A DNA stretch of 64,000 bases from an uncultured Tenacibaculum sp. (GCF_947499065.1 NZ_CANMMT010000003.1:1-64000); one strand, 5' to 3'. Positions 1 through 9,557 are shown, counted from the stretch's first letter. Notes: generated from the sequence alone by a model not told the origin. A program made the numbers and translations.

Positions 1-73
1 TGGTGCCTCCAGGAATCGAACCAGGGACACAAGGATTTTCAGTCCTTTGCTCTACCAACTGAGCTAAGGCACC
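1..73 (-). tRNA. tRNA-Phe (GAA), copy 1
   Basis: Read on the minus strand this folds as a full cloverleaf: a 7-bp acceptor stem (GGTGCCT/AGGCACC), D arm GCTC/GAGC, anticodon stem AAGGA/TCCTT with loop CTGAAAA (anticodon GAA, phenylalanine), and T loop TTCGATT. The T-stem arms are CCTGG and CCTGG, so the middle pair is T-T. The gene ends at the discriminator A at the window edge, so whether CCA is encoded cannot be seen here. It is identical to the copy 62 bp away. Confidence 0.95.
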
Positions 74-135
74 AGTTAAAGCTTATTGAAGTAACAAACG
101 TATAAAAATTATAACTAAAGTTAAAATTTAAATAG

Positions 136-208
136 TGGTGCCTCCAGGAATCGAACCAGGGACACAAGGATTTTCAGTCCTTTGCTCTACCAACTGAGCT
201 AAGGCACC
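136..208 (-). tRNA. tRNA-Phe (GAA), copy 2
   Basis: An exact repeat of the tRNA at the window edge: same acceptor stem, GAA anticodon and T-stem mismatch. The base after the discriminator A is C then T, so CCA is not genome-encoded and must be added enzymatically. Both copies point the same way and are probably co-transcribed, away from coaX. Confidence 0.96.
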
Positions 209-268
209 AGTTGCTACTTTCGTTAAGCGGATGCAAATATACAATGGTTTTTTAATTATACAAAGTAA

Positions 269-297
269 TTGTTTTAAAAAAATGTAACGTAAATTTG
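269..297 (+). promoter_or_regulatory. Promoter for coaX operon
   Basis: A TTG at 269-271 and TAAATTTG at 290-297, separated by 18 bp, match the Bacteroidota -33 TTG / -7 TAnnTTTG consensus. The coaX ATG follows 19 nt later. Confidence 0.7.
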
Positions 298-316
298 AAA
301 TCTAAGAATTATAGAT

Positions 317-1048
317 ATGAATTTGATTATTGATGTAGGAAATACTAGGGTTAAAGTTGCTGTTTTTGAAACAAATACGTTGAAAGAAGTATTTGTTTTT
401 GAAAAAGAAAAAATTATTTCAGAATTGAAAAAAATTATTTCAAATTTTAAAATTTCAGCGTCTATTATATCTTCTGTAGCCAATTTTACGAACTCAGATA
501 GGGATAAAATAGTCGAATTATTAGATCCTATTTTTTTAGATAATGAAACTAAAGTCCCGTTTTTTAATCTTTATCGTACACCAAAGACTTTAGGAGTAGA
601 TAGAATAGCCTTGGCATCGGCTGCTATTAAAAGGTATCCTAAAAAAAATGTATTAGTTATTGATGCAGGTACATGCATTACTTTCGATTTTATCAATTCT
701 AAAAAAGAATATTTAGGAGGAGCTATATCTCCAGGGATTAATATGAGATACAAAGCTTTACATAATTTCACTTCTAAATTACCGTTATTAAAACCTAGTA
801 AAGTGGAAAAATTTATAGGTAAGGATACAAATACCTCAATACATTCAGGTATTGTCAATGGAATTTGTAATGAAATAAGTGGAGTTATTAAGCAATATGA
901 AGATGAGTATCAAGATTTAACAGTAGTTTTAACAGGAGGAGATACATATTTCTTGGCTAAACAATTAAAAAGTGGCATATTTGCCCATCCAAATTTTGTT
1001 TTGGAAGGGTTACATACTATTTTGACATACAATATAGCGAATGATTAA
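317..1048 (+). CDS. coaX: Type III pantothenate kinase
   Basis: Phosphorylates pantothenate, the first committed step of coenzyme A synthesis. It shows the family signature in order: the N-terminal nucleotide-binding motif IDVGNTRVK (residues 5-13), GVDRIALASAA (about 94-104), the acidic catalytic block VIDAGTCITFDF (about 115-126), GGAISPGINMR, and a C-terminal TGGDT. Its 243 residues are normal for the family. The ATG is 19 nt past a good promoter. The last 8 bp overlap the start of the next gene, so it heads a co-transcribed run that continues into outer-membrane genes. An antisense frame at its 5' end is a shadow. Confidence 0.96.
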   Translation: MNLIIDVGNTRVKVAVFETNTLKEVFVFEKEKIISELKKIISNFKISASIISSVANFTNSDRDKIVELLDPIFLDNETKVPFFNLYRTPKTLGVDRIALASAAIKRYPKKNVLVIDAGTCITFDFINSKKEYLGGAISPGINMRYKALHNFTSKLPLLKPSKVEKFIGKDTNTSIHSGIVNGICNEISGVIKQYEDEYQDLTVVLTGGDTYFLAKQLKSGIFAHPNFVLEGLHTILTYNIAND

Positions 1049-2309
1049 GAGATTATTATCAGGGGTACTTTTATTAAGTACAATAACAATAGCAGCACAA
1101 AGAAATAGTGCGTCACCATACTCTTATTTTGGAATAGGTGAAAGTTTTGAAGCAGTAACTGTAGAGCAAGCCTCTATGGGAGGGATTGGAGTTGCTTTAA
1201 AAGATACACATCGTTTAAATTTTACCAATCCAGCATCTATTGCAGATTTAAGAGCTGCAACATATGCCATTGGAGGAAGTTTAAGTTTACTAACAGTAAA
1301 AGAACAAGCTAAGTCACAAACTGGAAATTCTACGAATTTAAGATACCTCTCTTTAGGTTTTCCTGTAGGGAAAAAAGCGGGAATATCTATAGGATTACAG
1401 CCTTTTTCATCTGTTGGATATTCGTTAGTAGATGATAAGAACCCAGATAATAAAACCTCTTTTAAAGGTGAAGGTGGTGCTAGTAAAATATATGCAGGTT
1501 ATGGTATTTATGTGGCTAAAGGCTTGTCTTTAGGTTTTGAAGCTGGATTTATATTTGGGAACTTAAAAAATAATGTATTGAATCAAAGAGCTAATGTGTC
1601 TTTTGCTACAAAACAAGAAGAGGTTGTTCGTTTAAGAGGAGGACAATTTAAGTTTGGAGCTCAATATAAGAAAGAGTTAAAGAATAAGTTAAATTTATAT
1701 TCTGGTGTTTCCCTTACTCTTAACTCAAATTTATCAAGTGGTGGAAATGAAAAAATGTACTCATTAACATTCAGTTCTACAGGACAAGAAATTATAGGAA
1801 GAATTAGTCATGATAGAGAAGTAGAAGGAAATGTTACTGTTCCTTTAAAAACAGTCTTTGGATTTGGGCTAGGGAAAAGTAGTAAATGGTATGTTGGAGT
1901 TAATCAAAAATTTCAAAGAGCAATAACTACTACAAGCCAAATTGTAGCTAATGGAGGAGCATATAAATATGGTAATTCAAGTAAGTTCTCGTTGGGAGGT
2001 TATTATATACCAAAAATTAATTCAATATCTAGTTATTGGGATAGAGTAGTATATAGAGCAGGTGTTCGCATCGAAGATACAGGACTTCAAGTACAAACGA
2101 ATAATAATTTTACTTCAATTAAAGACTTTGGCATAAATGTTGGTTTAGGATTGCCATTGCCGGGACAACTATCTAATTTAAATTTAGGATTTGAATATGG
2201 ACAAAAAGGTACAACGAATAATAATCTTATAAAAGAAAATTACTTTAATATAAGATTAAGTTTATCTTTGAACGATGTTAACTGGTTTAAAAAACGACAA
2301 ATAGATTAA
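1041..2309 (+). CDS. Outer-membrane beta-barrel protein, FadL/PorV-like
   Basis: A signal peptide (residues 1-19, ending in ITIAAQ) is followed by a segment NPAS with the preceding ASMGGIGVALKD, the pattern at the start of FadL/PorV-type barrels of Bacteroidota. The rest is alternating hydrophobic/polar strands rich in G, Y and N, ending in an aromatic-rich tail. It overlaps coaX by 8 bp and lies 13 bp before a TPR protein, so it is translationally coupled in a cell-envelope operon. Its substrate cannot be read from the sequence; it could be a hydrophobic-compound transporter or a structural barrel. Confidence 0.8.
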   Translation: MIKRLLSGVLLLSTITIAAQRNSASPYSYFGIGESFEAVTVEQASMGGIGVALKDTHRLNFTNPASIADLRAATYAIGGSLSLLTVKEQAKSQTGNSTNLRYLSLGFPVGKKAGISIGLQPFSSVGYSLVDDKNPDNKTSFKGEGGASKIYAGYGIYVAKGLSLGFEAGFIFGNLKNNVLNQRANVSFATKQEEVVRLRGGQFKFGAQYKKELKNKLNLYSGVSLTLNSNLSSGGNEKMYSLTFSSTGQEIIGRISHDREVEGNVTVPLKTVFGFGLGKSSKWYVGVNQKFQRAITTTSQIVANGGAYKYGNSSKFSLGGYYIPKINSISSYWDRVVYRAGVRIEDTGLQVQTNNNFTSIKDFGINVGLGLPLPGQLSNLNLGFEYGQKGTTNNNLIKENYFNIRLSLSLNDVNWFKKRQID

Positions 2310-2322
2310 TAAAAACTGATAA

Positions 2323-3636
2323 ATGATGAAAAAACTTACGTATTTACTTACAGGATTATTTTTGTTTGTAGCCGTAAATGGTGTTAAAGCGCAGGCAAGT
2401 CAAGAATGTAATATTAAATATAATCTTTTTAAAGGAGATGCTACAACCAAAAAGTATACTCAGGCGAAGCCTAGCTTAGAATATTTATTAACAAATTGTC
2501 CTAAACTATCGGTTAATATATATAAATATGGGGCAAAAGTAGCGGATAAATTAAAAGATCCAGCTTTAGCAAAAAGAGTATATGAAACAAGGCTGATAAA
2601 TTTTCCAACAAAAGGTGCTGCTAAAGCTCATAGTGATTATGCTACTTATTTAATTAAAAATAAATTGGCTTCAGATGCTGAGGTTTATGAGATTTTAAAG
2701 AAAGCATATAAAATTTCACCAAAAGATATGGGGGTGAGAAATATCTTCAGATATTTTAAAGCTGTAACGGAAGAGAATAAAGATACAAATCCTCAAGTAG
2801 TATTTGATACATACGATGATGTAATGGAATCTGTACAAGAGAAATTAGATGTTTACAGTAAGAAAATACCGGCTTTACAAGAAAAAGATTCGATGGGGAC
2901 TATAGGAGCCAAAGAGAAAAAGTTATTGAGAGCTTATACTATGAACTCATCTGCTCTAGGTAAAGTTGAAGGAGGATTAGATGGAATGATATCTAAATTA
3001 GCAACTTGTGAGAGATTGATACCTATTTATACTAGAGATTTTGAAGCTAATAAAGCAGATGGTGTTTGGTTAAAGAGAGCTGTATCAAGAATGTACAACA
3101 AAGGATGTCAATCAGATCCATTATTCGAAAAATTAGCAAATGCTTATGCAGAAGCGACACAATCAGCAGACGCATACAATTTCTTAGCGGGAGTTTTAGC
3201 TAAAAATGGAGATAAGAGTGGAGCTGCTGAAATGAGAAAGAAAGCATTTGACTTAGAAACTGATCCATTTAAGAAAGCAAAATATAAATTAAGAGAGGCT
3301 CAAAGTGCAAGCGGAAGTAGAGCTAGAGCATTAGCTTATGAAGCATTAAAGTACAATCCAAATATGGGGAAAGCTTACTTGTTCATAGCTAGTTTATACC
3401 AAAAAAGTGCTAATTCTTGTGGTAGTGATGAGTTTGAAAAGAGAATGGTATACGTAGCAGCTTTAAACAAAGCGTTAAAAGCTAAAAGAGTTGATCCAGG
3501 ATGTGGAGCTGGAAGATATATTTCTAGTTATAAGAAAAATGTACCATCTAAGAAATTAATTTTTCAAAAAGGAATTGCATCTGGAGCTAGTCATAAAATT
3601 GGATGTTGGATAGGCGAAACTGTGCGTGTTCCTTAA
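2323..3636 (+). CDS. Periplasmic tetratricopeptide-repeat protein
   Basis: Begins with a signal peptide (MMKKLTYLLTGLFLFVAVNG, cleaved near KAQA) followed by helical repeats with TPR-like spacing, for example AYAEATQSADAYNFLAGVLAKNGDKSGAAEMRKKA split over residues 275-310, and YNPNMGKAYLFIASLY near 348. Six cysteines across the mature protein suggest disulfides. It probably acts as a scaffold in the periplasm alongside the preceding barrel and the following LptC. ATGATG offers two adjacent starts; the first is used here. Confidence 0.8.
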   Translation: MMKKLTYLLTGLFLFVAVNGVKAQASQECNIKYNLFKGDATTKKYTQAKPSLEYLLTNCPKLSVNIYKYGAKVADKLKDPALAKRVYETRLINFPTKGAAKAHSDYATYLIKNKLASDAEVYEILKKAYKISPKDMGVRNIFRYFKAVTEENKDTNPQVVFDTYDDVMESVQEKLDVYSKKIPALQEKDSMGTIGAKEKKLLRAYTMNSSALGKVEGGLDGMISKLATCERLIPIYTRDFEANKADGVWLKRAVSRMYNKGCQSDPLFEKLANAYAEATQSADAYNFLAGVLAKNGDKSGAAEMRKKAFDLETDPFKKAKYKLREAQSASGSRARALAYEALKYNPNMGKAYLFIASLYQKSANSCGSDEFEKRMVYVAALNKALKAKRVDPGCGAGRYISSYKKNVPSKKLIFQKGIASGASHKIGCWIGETVRVP

Positions 3637-3645
3637 AAGATTTAA

Positions 3646-4218
3646 ATGAAATCATTTTTAGTAAATATATATAATAGCATTGCTGCCATTTGTTTGGTAG
3701 CAATGTTTTTTTCTTGCACAAATACAAAAAAAGAAGTGCGTGATTTTTTAGCTGACAAAAACTTACCAATGGGGACAGCTAAGAATATTTATCACATACA
3801 TAAAGACTCTGGAAAAATAACTTCAAAAACAAAAGCTCCTGTTTTTTACGATTTTTCTAATAGAGATAAACATCCGTATAACGAGTTTCCAAAAGGAATA
3901 AAAATAGTGTCAATAAGTAAGAATGGAAAAGATTCTATAACTATCACTGGAAATTACGCTTTAACTTATAGTAAAACGAAAGTTTCTGAAATTAAAGGAA
4001 ATGTAGTGATTACAAACCATACGGAGAATTCAATATTAGAAACCAATCAGCTATTTTGGGATCAAAAAGAACACTATTTTTTTACAGAAGACGGGTTTAG
4101 ATTAACAACTCCCAAAAGTGTAATTAATGGATTTGGATTTGAGTCAAAAGAAGACTTAACCAAATGGATAGCTAAAGACATTACAGGAGACGTAGAGGCA
4201 AATCAAAAAGAAATATAA
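3646..4218 (+). CDS. lptC: LPS export periplasmic protein LptC (lipoprotein)
   Basis: A short protein with a lipobox-like N-terminus (MFFSCTN, Cys near residue 24) and one beta-jellyroll region with the LptC pattern: KGIKIVSIS, then LTYSKTKVSEIKGNVVITN, a DQKEHYFFTEDGFRL block and INGFGFESKEDL. LptC is the inner-membrane bitopic bridge of the Lpt complex that hands LPS to LptA; in Bacteroidota it is often a predicted lipoprotein. Its stop codon overlaps the next start by one base. The location before a DUF21/CBS gene matches flavobacterial gene order as I know it. Confidence 0.82.
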   Translation: MKSFLVNIYNSIAAICLVAMFFSCTNTKKEVRDFLADKNLPMGTAKNIYHIHKDSGKITSKTKAPVFYDFSNRDKHPYNEFPKGIKIVSISKNGKDSITITGNYALTYSKTKVSEIKGNVVITNHTENSILETNQLFWDQKEHYFFTEDGFRLTTPKSVINGFGFESKEDLTKWIAKDITGDVEANQKEI

Positions 4219-4415
4219 TGAACACACTTTGGAAATATTTACAATATGGATACCTTGTTGTTGGGGTAATTTTTTTAATAGATGGAATTTTAAAATGGAG
4301 TTCAGATAAAGAAGCCGCACTTATTATGTTTGGATTAGCTATCTTTATTACCTTAATTTTCTTCTTTAAAAGACATTTTAGAAGAAAAATAGAAAATAGA
4401 AACCAACAGCGTTAA
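4218..4415 (+). CDS. Small two-TM membrane protein
   Basis: 65 residues with two hydrophobic helices (about 9-25 and 34-52) followed by a basic tail rich in K, R, N and Q. The start overlaps the lptC stop (TAATG) and its own stop overlaps the next start in the same way, so it is tightly coupled. I do not recognise a function. Its place between lptC and a CBS-domain transporter suggests a membrane accessory role. Confidence 0.75.
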   Translation: MNTLWKYLQYGYLVVGVIFLIDGILKWSSDKEAALIMFGLAIFITLIFFFKRHFRRKIENRNQQR

Positions 4416-5707
4416 TGCAGATTGAAATCATTATAATTTTAGCTTCTATATTGTTTTCAGCCTTTTTTTCAGGTATGGAAATAGCTTTTATTTCTGCCAA
4501 TAAACTACATATTGAGCTAGAGAAAAAGAGAGAAGGTTTTTTGCCTAAAATTTTAGCAAAATTAACTAGAAAGTCATCTAAGTTTATTACTACTATGCTA
4601 GTAGGAAATAATGTTGCTTTGGTAATTTATAGTTATTTTATGGGGCAGTTGTTAATGACGTGGTTTCAATCGATATTACCTACAAACATATCGTTTATAA
4701 ATTATTTACTAGACGATTTAAGTTTACTAACACAAACAATTATATCTACTGTTGTAATACTTGTTACAGCAGAGTTTTTACCTAAGGCTATTTTTAGAAT
4801 TTATGCAAATGAAATGCTAAAGATATTCGTAATACCAGCCTATATTTTCTATTTAATTTTTTATGGAATAACTTGGGTAATCACAAAAATTTCTGATTTC
4901 TTTTTACGTGTATTTTTCAAAACAAAAGAAGATGCAATTCAAACAGAGTTTAGTAAGGAAGAATTAGGAAATTATATTTCAGAACAATTAGATGGAGGGA
5001 ATGAAGAAGGAGTGGTTGATTCAGAAATTCAAATTTTTCAAAATGCTTTAGAGTTTCATAAAGTAAAAGCAAGAGAAATTATGGTACCTCGAACAGAAAT
5101 CATGGCAGTAGATATACATGAATCTGTGAGCAACCTTAAGAAAATGTTTATATCAACGGGATTATCTAAAATTTTGGTTTATAAGAATTCTTTAGACGAT
5201 ATTTTAGGATATGTAAACGCTTTCGAATTATTTAAAAAACCTAGAGCAATCAAATCAATATTGTTGCCAGTTGAGTTTGTTCCAGAATCAATGATTATAA
5301 ACGATGTTTTGAATAGTTTGATGAAGAAACGAAAGAGTATTGCTGTAGTTGTTGATGAGTATGGAGGAACATCTGGAATTATAACTGTAGAAGATATTGT
5401 TGAAGAATTATTTGGAGAAATTGAAGATGAACATGACAATCAAGAATTGTTAGAAGAAAGAATAAGTGAAGAAGAGTTTAATTTATCAGCAAGGTTAGAA
5501 GTTGATTATTTAAATGAAGAATATGATTTAAATATACCTAAAGAAGAAGCTTATGAAACTTTAGGAGGTTTTATTATAAATTATACAGAAACTATACCGA
5601 AACAAGAAGAAATTTTAGAAGTAGATAGATTCCAAATAAAAATATTAAATGCCAGTGCTACTAAAATTGATACTATTTATTTGAAAGTCCTCGATAAAGA
5701 AGAGTAG
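4415..5707 (+). CDS. CNNM/CBS-domain membrane protein (CorC/HlyC family)
   Basis: Order of domains: an N-terminal DUF21/CNNM membrane domain (residues 1-190, motif FSGMEIAFISANK near 19), a CBS pair (about 210-340, with MVPRTEIMAVD and VVVDEYGGTSGIITVEDIVEELFGEIEDEHD), and a C-terminal CorC/HlyC transporter-associated domain (about 355-430). Annotated elsewhere as hemolysin or, in gliding bacteria, GldE-like; biochemically studied relatives are Mg2+/Co2+ exporters. The name hemolysin is historical. Last gene of the coaX-lptC run; a 111-bp gap with a new promoter precedes ppiD. Confidence 0.9.
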   Translation: MQIEIIIILASILFSAFFSGMEIAFISANKLHIELEKKREGFLPKILAKLTRKSSKFITTMLVGNNVALVIYSYFMGQLLMTWFQSILPTNISFINYLLDDLSLLTQTIISTVVILVTAEFLPKAIFRIYANEMLKIFVIPAYIFYLIFYGITWVITKISDFFLRVFFKTKEDAIQTEFSKEELGNYISEQLDGGNEEGVVDSEIQIFQNALEFHKVKAREIMVPRTEIMAVDIHESVSNLKKMFISTGLSKILVYKNSLDDILGYVNAFELFKKPRAIKSILLPVEFVPESMIINDVLNSLMKKRKSIAVVVDEYGGTSGIITVEDIVEELFGEIEDEHDNQELLEERISEEEFNLSARLEVDYLNEEYDLNIPKEEAYETLGGFIINYTETIPKQEEILEVDRFQIKILNASATKIDTIYLKVLDKEE

Positions 5708-5761
5708 ATAGAAATTTATGCTTCAAGCAGCAAACTACCTCAAAAACAGCTAAAAAAAACA

Positions 5762-5792
5762 TTGCATTATTTAATGTGAAATTGTATTTTCG
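5762..5792 (+). promoter_or_regulatory. Promoter for ppiD
   Basis: TTG at 5762-5764 and TATTTTCG at 5785-5792 (one mismatch to TAnnTTTG), 20 bp apart, 26 nt before the ATG. Confidence 0.5.
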
Positions 5793-5818
5793 CACACTGT
5801 TAATAAAATAAACTACTT

Positions 5819-7936
5819 ATGGCAATTTTATCGAAAATTAGAGAACGCTCAATGTTCTTAATTCTTGTAATTGGTTTAGCACTTTTTGCATTTGTTTTAG
5901 ACCCATCTACAATATCAGATTTTTTTAATGCAAGTAAAGTAAATGAAGTAGGGGAAGTGAATGGTGAAACTATATCGCGCCAAGAATTTGCCGAAGCTTT
6001 AGATGCATACAAAGCACAAACTGGAAATAGAGTTTCTGAAATGCAAGCAGCAAAAACTGTTTGGAATAACTTAATCAGACAAAAAATTTATCAAACTCAA
6101 TTAGAAGAAGCTGGTATTACTGTAGGAGACGAAGATATTATGACTGCTCTTTATGATTCTCCAGCATTACAGAATGACCCTAGATTTCAAACTTCTGGAT
6201 TATTCGATAAAAATAAATTAAAAGAATTTTTAGCAACTATTAAAGATGCAGATGGCGCAGAATGGAAAGCTTGGCAAAACTATATGGTTTCTTTAAAAAA
6301 TAATATTGAGAAAACAACTTACGACAATTTAGTAGCTGCAGGTTTAGGAGCTTCTTTAAAAGAAGGTGAGGCTCAATATTTAATTGAAAACACTAAAGTT
6401 AATGCTAAATTTGTTTATGTACCATACACTACAATAGCAGATAGTTTAGTTGTACTTAAAAAGAGTGATGTTGAAAATTACATCAAAAAACATGAAGATG
6501 ATTTTCAAGTTGAAGCTTCAAGAGATATTAACTTTGTAAAGTTTGATATTAAACCAACTGAAGGAGATGAAGCAGCAACTAAAGAAGAAGTAGCTAAATT
6601 AATTAACGATTCTGATAACAGAGGAGTTGTAATTAAGGGATTAAAAAACGCTACTGACTATGTAGAGTTCTTAGATGAGAATGATTCAGATATCGCCTTA
6701 GATGATAACTATAAATTTAAAGTACAAGTACCACAAGTTATTGCTGAAGAAATTTTTAACGGTAAAGAAGGAGATGTTTTCGGACCATATAAAGATGCTG
6801 ATTATTTTAAGATTTCAAAAATATCTAAGGTTACTCAATTACCAGATTCAGCACAAGCAAGTCATATATTAATTCCTTTTGTTGGAGCTACAAGTGCAGA
6901 TGCAAATGTTACTCAAACAGAAGAAGAAGCTAAGAAAACTGCAGATAGTTTATTAACAGTAGTTAAGGCTAATAAGTCTAAGTTTGCAGATTTAGCTAAA
7001 GAAATGTCTTCTGATAAAGGATCAGCAGATAAAGGTGGTTTTTACGATTGGTTTAGCTATAACAGAATGGTACCTAGCTTTAGAGACTTTGTTTTTGAAG
7101 GAAAAGAAGGTGATATGGGAGTAGTACAATCTCCATTTGGTTTCCACGTTATTAAAATTGATGGTCAAAAGAACTTTCAACCAGTTGTTAAGTTAGTAAC
7201 ATTTGGACGTAAAATAGAGGCTTCAGAGGCAACAGAAAATGCAATTTTCCAAGATGCAGAAACTTTTGCTTTAGAATTGGCAAATGGTAAAGAATTTGAT
7301 GAAGTAGCAAAAGAGAAAAATTTAACATCTTCTCCAGCTGTTGGATTAAAATCTTTAGATGAAACTGTTCCAGGAATAGGTAATGAAAGAGAAATTATTA
7401 CTTGGTCTTTTGGAAATGATGTAAATGAAGGAAGCTTTAAGCGTTTTGATGTAGAAGGAGGATATGTAGTAGCAGTTTTAACAGGAATAACTGAAAAAGG
7501 TTTAATGCCAGTAGATAAAGCAATTTCAAGAGTTCGTCCAATTTTAATGAACGAAAGAAAAGCTAAAATGATAGAAGATAAAATTAGCGGTGCTACATTA
7601 GCTGAAATGGCTAAGTCTGTAAATGTAATAGTAAGAAATGCAGCAGACGTTAATTTAAATTCACCAACATTAGCAGGTGTAGGTTATGAGCCTAAAGTTG
7701 TAGGAGCAATGTTAAATGCTAAAGAAAAGCAAGTAATTAAGAATGTATCAGGAGACAAAGGAGTTTTTGCTTTTGAAGTTGAGTCTAGAGAGTTACCAAC
7801 TGCTTTACCTAATTACGATACTTACAGAAAGCGTTTAGCTAACGAAAGAAAGAATAAAACATTCCAAATGTATGAAGCTGTTAAAAAAGCTTCAAATATT
7901 GAAGATAACATGAGTTCATTTTACGGAATTCAATAA
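5819..7936 (+). CDS. ppiD: Membrane-anchored periplasmic peptidyl-prolyl isomerase (PpiD-like)
   Basis: One N-terminal TM anchor (residues 12-30) followed by SurA_N-type helices, NGETISRQEFAEALDAY (about 43-59), then a parvulin domain near residues 345-440 (ASHILIPF ... FADLAKEMSSDKGSADKGGFYDWF ... GVVQSPFGFHVIKID), and a long C-terminal region. This is the PpiD topology: an inner-membrane chaperone facing the periplasm that helps outer-membrane proteins leave the Sec channel. 705 residues is normal for Bacteroidota PpiD/SurA-like proteins. It stands alone between its own promoter and a strong terminator. Confidence 0.88.
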   Translation: MAILSKIRERSMFLILVIGLALFAFVLDPSTISDFFNASKVNEVGEVNGETISRQEFAEALDAYKAQTGNRVSEMQAAKTVWNNLIRQKIYQTQLEEAGITVGDEDIMTALYDSPALQNDPRFQTSGLFDKNKLKEFLATIKDADGAEWKAWQNYMVSLKNNIEKTTYDNLVAAGLGASLKEGEAQYLIENTKVNAKFVYVPYTTIADSLVVLKKSDVENYIKKHEDDFQVEASRDINFVKFDIKPTEGDEAATKEEVAKLINDSDNRGVVIKGLKNATDYVEFLDENDSDIALDDNYKFKVQVPQVIAEEIFNGKEGDVFGPYKDADYFKISKISKVTQLPDSAQASHILIPFVGATSADANVTQTEEEAKKTADSLLTVVKANKSKFADLAKEMSSDKGSADKGGFYDWFSYNRMVPSFRDFVFEGKEGDMGVVQSPFGFHVIKIDGQKNFQPVVKLVTFGRKIEASEATENAIFQDAETFALELANGKEFDEVAKEKNLTSSPAVGLKSLDETVPGIGNEREIITWSFGNDVNEGSFKRFDVEGGYVVAVLTGITEKGLMPVDKAISRVRPILMNERKAKMIEDKISGATLAEMAKSVNVIVRNAADVNLNSPTLAGVGYEPKVVGAMLNAKEKQVIKNVSGDKGVFAFEVESRELPTALPNYDTYRKRLANERKNKTFQMYEAVKKASNIEDNMSSFYGIQ

Positions 7937-7958
7937 GGATAAGAAAATAGATTATAAA

Positions 7959-7987
7959 AAGCCGAACGATATTCGTTCGGCTTTTTT
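7959..7987 (+). terminator. Rho-independent terminator of ppiD
   Basis: 11-bp stem AAGCCGAACGA / TCGTTCGGCTT with a 2-nt loop and a following T run. Confidence 0.92.
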
Positions 7988-8025
7988 ATATTATCATATA
8001 GATAAAAACTCTCCATAGTATGAAC

Positions 8026-8055
8026 AAAAAAGCAATCTCATTTGAGATTGCTTTT
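8026..8055 (-). terminator. Rho-independent terminator of lpdA
   Basis: A near-perfect inverted repeat of AAAAAGCAATCTCA facing TGAGATTGCTTTTT; the T run on the minus strand fits termination of lpdA. With the ppiD hairpin it separates two convergent genes. Confidence 0.9.
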
Positions 8056-8078
8056 TAAATATGTTTTAAAGCTTTTTA

Positions 8079-9479
8079 TTAAGCGTTTAATGGTTTACCA
8101 TCCCAAGCAGCTTTAGCAGCTTCTTTTACTGCTTCAGAATACGTTGGATGTCCATGACAAATACGAGCTAAATCTTCAGCAGAAGCTCTAAACTCCATAG
8201 CAACGGCAGCTTCCATAATTAAATCAGCTACACGAGCTCCAACCATGTGAACACCTAATACTTCATCCGTATTTTTATCAGCTAAAACTTTTACAAACCC
8301 ATCAATGTCACCACTAGCACGAGAACGTCCTAAAGCACGCATTGAGAATTTACCAGCTTTATATTCAACACCAGCATCTTTTAATTCTTGTTCAGTTTTA
8401 CCAACAGCGGCAACTTCTGGCCAAGTATATACAATACCAGGAATTAAATTATAATCAATATGAGGCTTTTGCCCAGCTAAATACTCAGCAACAACAACAC
8501 CTTCTTCTTCTGCTTTATGAGCTAACATAGCACCGCGTACTACATCACCAATAGCATAAATATTAGAAACGTTTGTTTGTAAATGGTCATTTACTTCAAC
8601 CATACCTCTTTCAGTAACTTTTACACCAGCTTTATCTAAAGCTAAACCTTCAGTGTATGGTCTACGTCCAACAGATACTAAACAGTAATCACCAGTAAAT
8701 GTAACTTCTTCTCCTTTTTTGTTAGTTGCTTTTACAACAACTTCATCACCATTTCTTTCAACAGAAGTAACACCGTGACTTGTATTAAATTTCATTCCTT
8801 GTTTCTTTAAAACTTTAGTAAGCTCTTTAGAAACATCTTTATCCATAGTAGGAGTAATTGTTGGAGCATATTCGATAACTGTTACATCAGCACCTAAGCG
8901 TTTATAAACAGAACCTAACTCTAATCCAATAACTCCACCACCAATAACTAATAAATGTTTTGGAACTTCTTTTAATTTTAAAGCTTCAGTAGAAGTAATT
9001 ACACGTTCTTTATCAATAGAAATAAAAGGTAACGTAGATGGTTTAGAACCAGTAGCAATAATGATATTTGTACCTTCAATAACTTCTGAAGTACCATCAT
9101 TTTTACTAACTTTTACGTGAGTAGCATCCTCAAAAGAACCTAAACCTTCGTAAACATCAATATTATTTTTATCCATTAAATATTTGATTCCTCCAGTAGT
9201 AGTCTCTACAACATTAGCTTTACGAGCAACCATTTTACCAAAGTCAAACGTAGGATTTTCAACAGAAATTCCGTGTTCGTCAAAATGTTTTATAGCGTCA
9301 TAATAATGGTGAGAAGAGTCTAATAATGCTTTAGAAGGAATACACCCAACATTTAAACATGTACCACCTAAAGTTGAGTATTTTTCAATAATAGCAACTT
9401 TAGAACCTAATTGAGAAGCTCTGATGGCAGCAATATATCCACCTGGTCCAGAACCAATAACGATTAAATCGTATTTCAT
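8079..9479 (-). CDS. lpdA: Dihydrolipoyl dehydrogenase (E3)
   Basis: Flavoprotein that reoxidises lipoamide in pyruvate, 2-oxoglutarate and branched-chain dehydrogenase complexes and the glycine cleavage system. Visible features: FAD-binding GSGPGGYIAAIRA (residues 8-20), redox disulfide GGTCLNVGCIPSK (about 38-50), NAD-binding GGGVIGLELGSVY (about 180-192), second FAD contact IYAIGDVV, and the C-terminal catalytic HGHPTYSEAVKEA. Length 466 is standard. It has its own promoter and terminator and no complex partners nearby. Confidence 0.97.
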   Translation of the reverse strand: MKYDLIVIGSGPGGYIAAIRASQLGSKVAIIEKYSTLGGTCLNVGCIPSKALLDSSHHYYDAIKHFDEHGISVENPTFDFGKMVARKANVVETTTGGIKYLMDKNNIDVYEGLGSFEDATHVKVSKNDGTSEVIEGTNIIIATGSKPSTLPFISIDKERVITSTEALKLKEVPKHLLVIGGGVIGLELGSVYKRLGADVTVIEYAPTITPTMDKDVSKELTKVLKKQGMKFNTSHGVTSVERNGDEVVVKATNKKGEEVTFTGDYCLVSVGRRPYTEGLALDKAGVKVTERGMVEVNDHLQTNVSNIYAIGDVVRGAMLAHKAEEEGVVVAEYLAGQKPHIDYNLIPGIVYTWPEVAAVGKTEQELKDAGVEYKAGKFSMRALGRSRASGDIDGFVKVLADKNTDEVLGVHMVGARVADLIMEAAVAMEFRASAEDLARICHGHPTYSEAVKEAAKAAWDGKPLNA

Positions 9480-9513
9480 CTGTTTTATATTTTGTATTTC
9501 AGAATTATAACTA

Positions 9514-9542
9514 CAAAATTACACAATCTAACTGACTTGCAA
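9514..9542 (-). promoter_or_regulatory. Promoter for lpdA
   Basis: Minus-strand TTG (9542-9540) and TAATTTTG (9521-9514), 18 bp apart, 34 nt before the ATG. Confidence 0.7.
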
Positions 9543-9557
9543 TAAAGGTTTTTAGAT

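Noticed and set aside
4415..5707. Toxin (hemolysin) function for the CBS-domain protein
   Set aside because: The HlyC/CorC domain is associated with ion transport; no toxin feature is visible.
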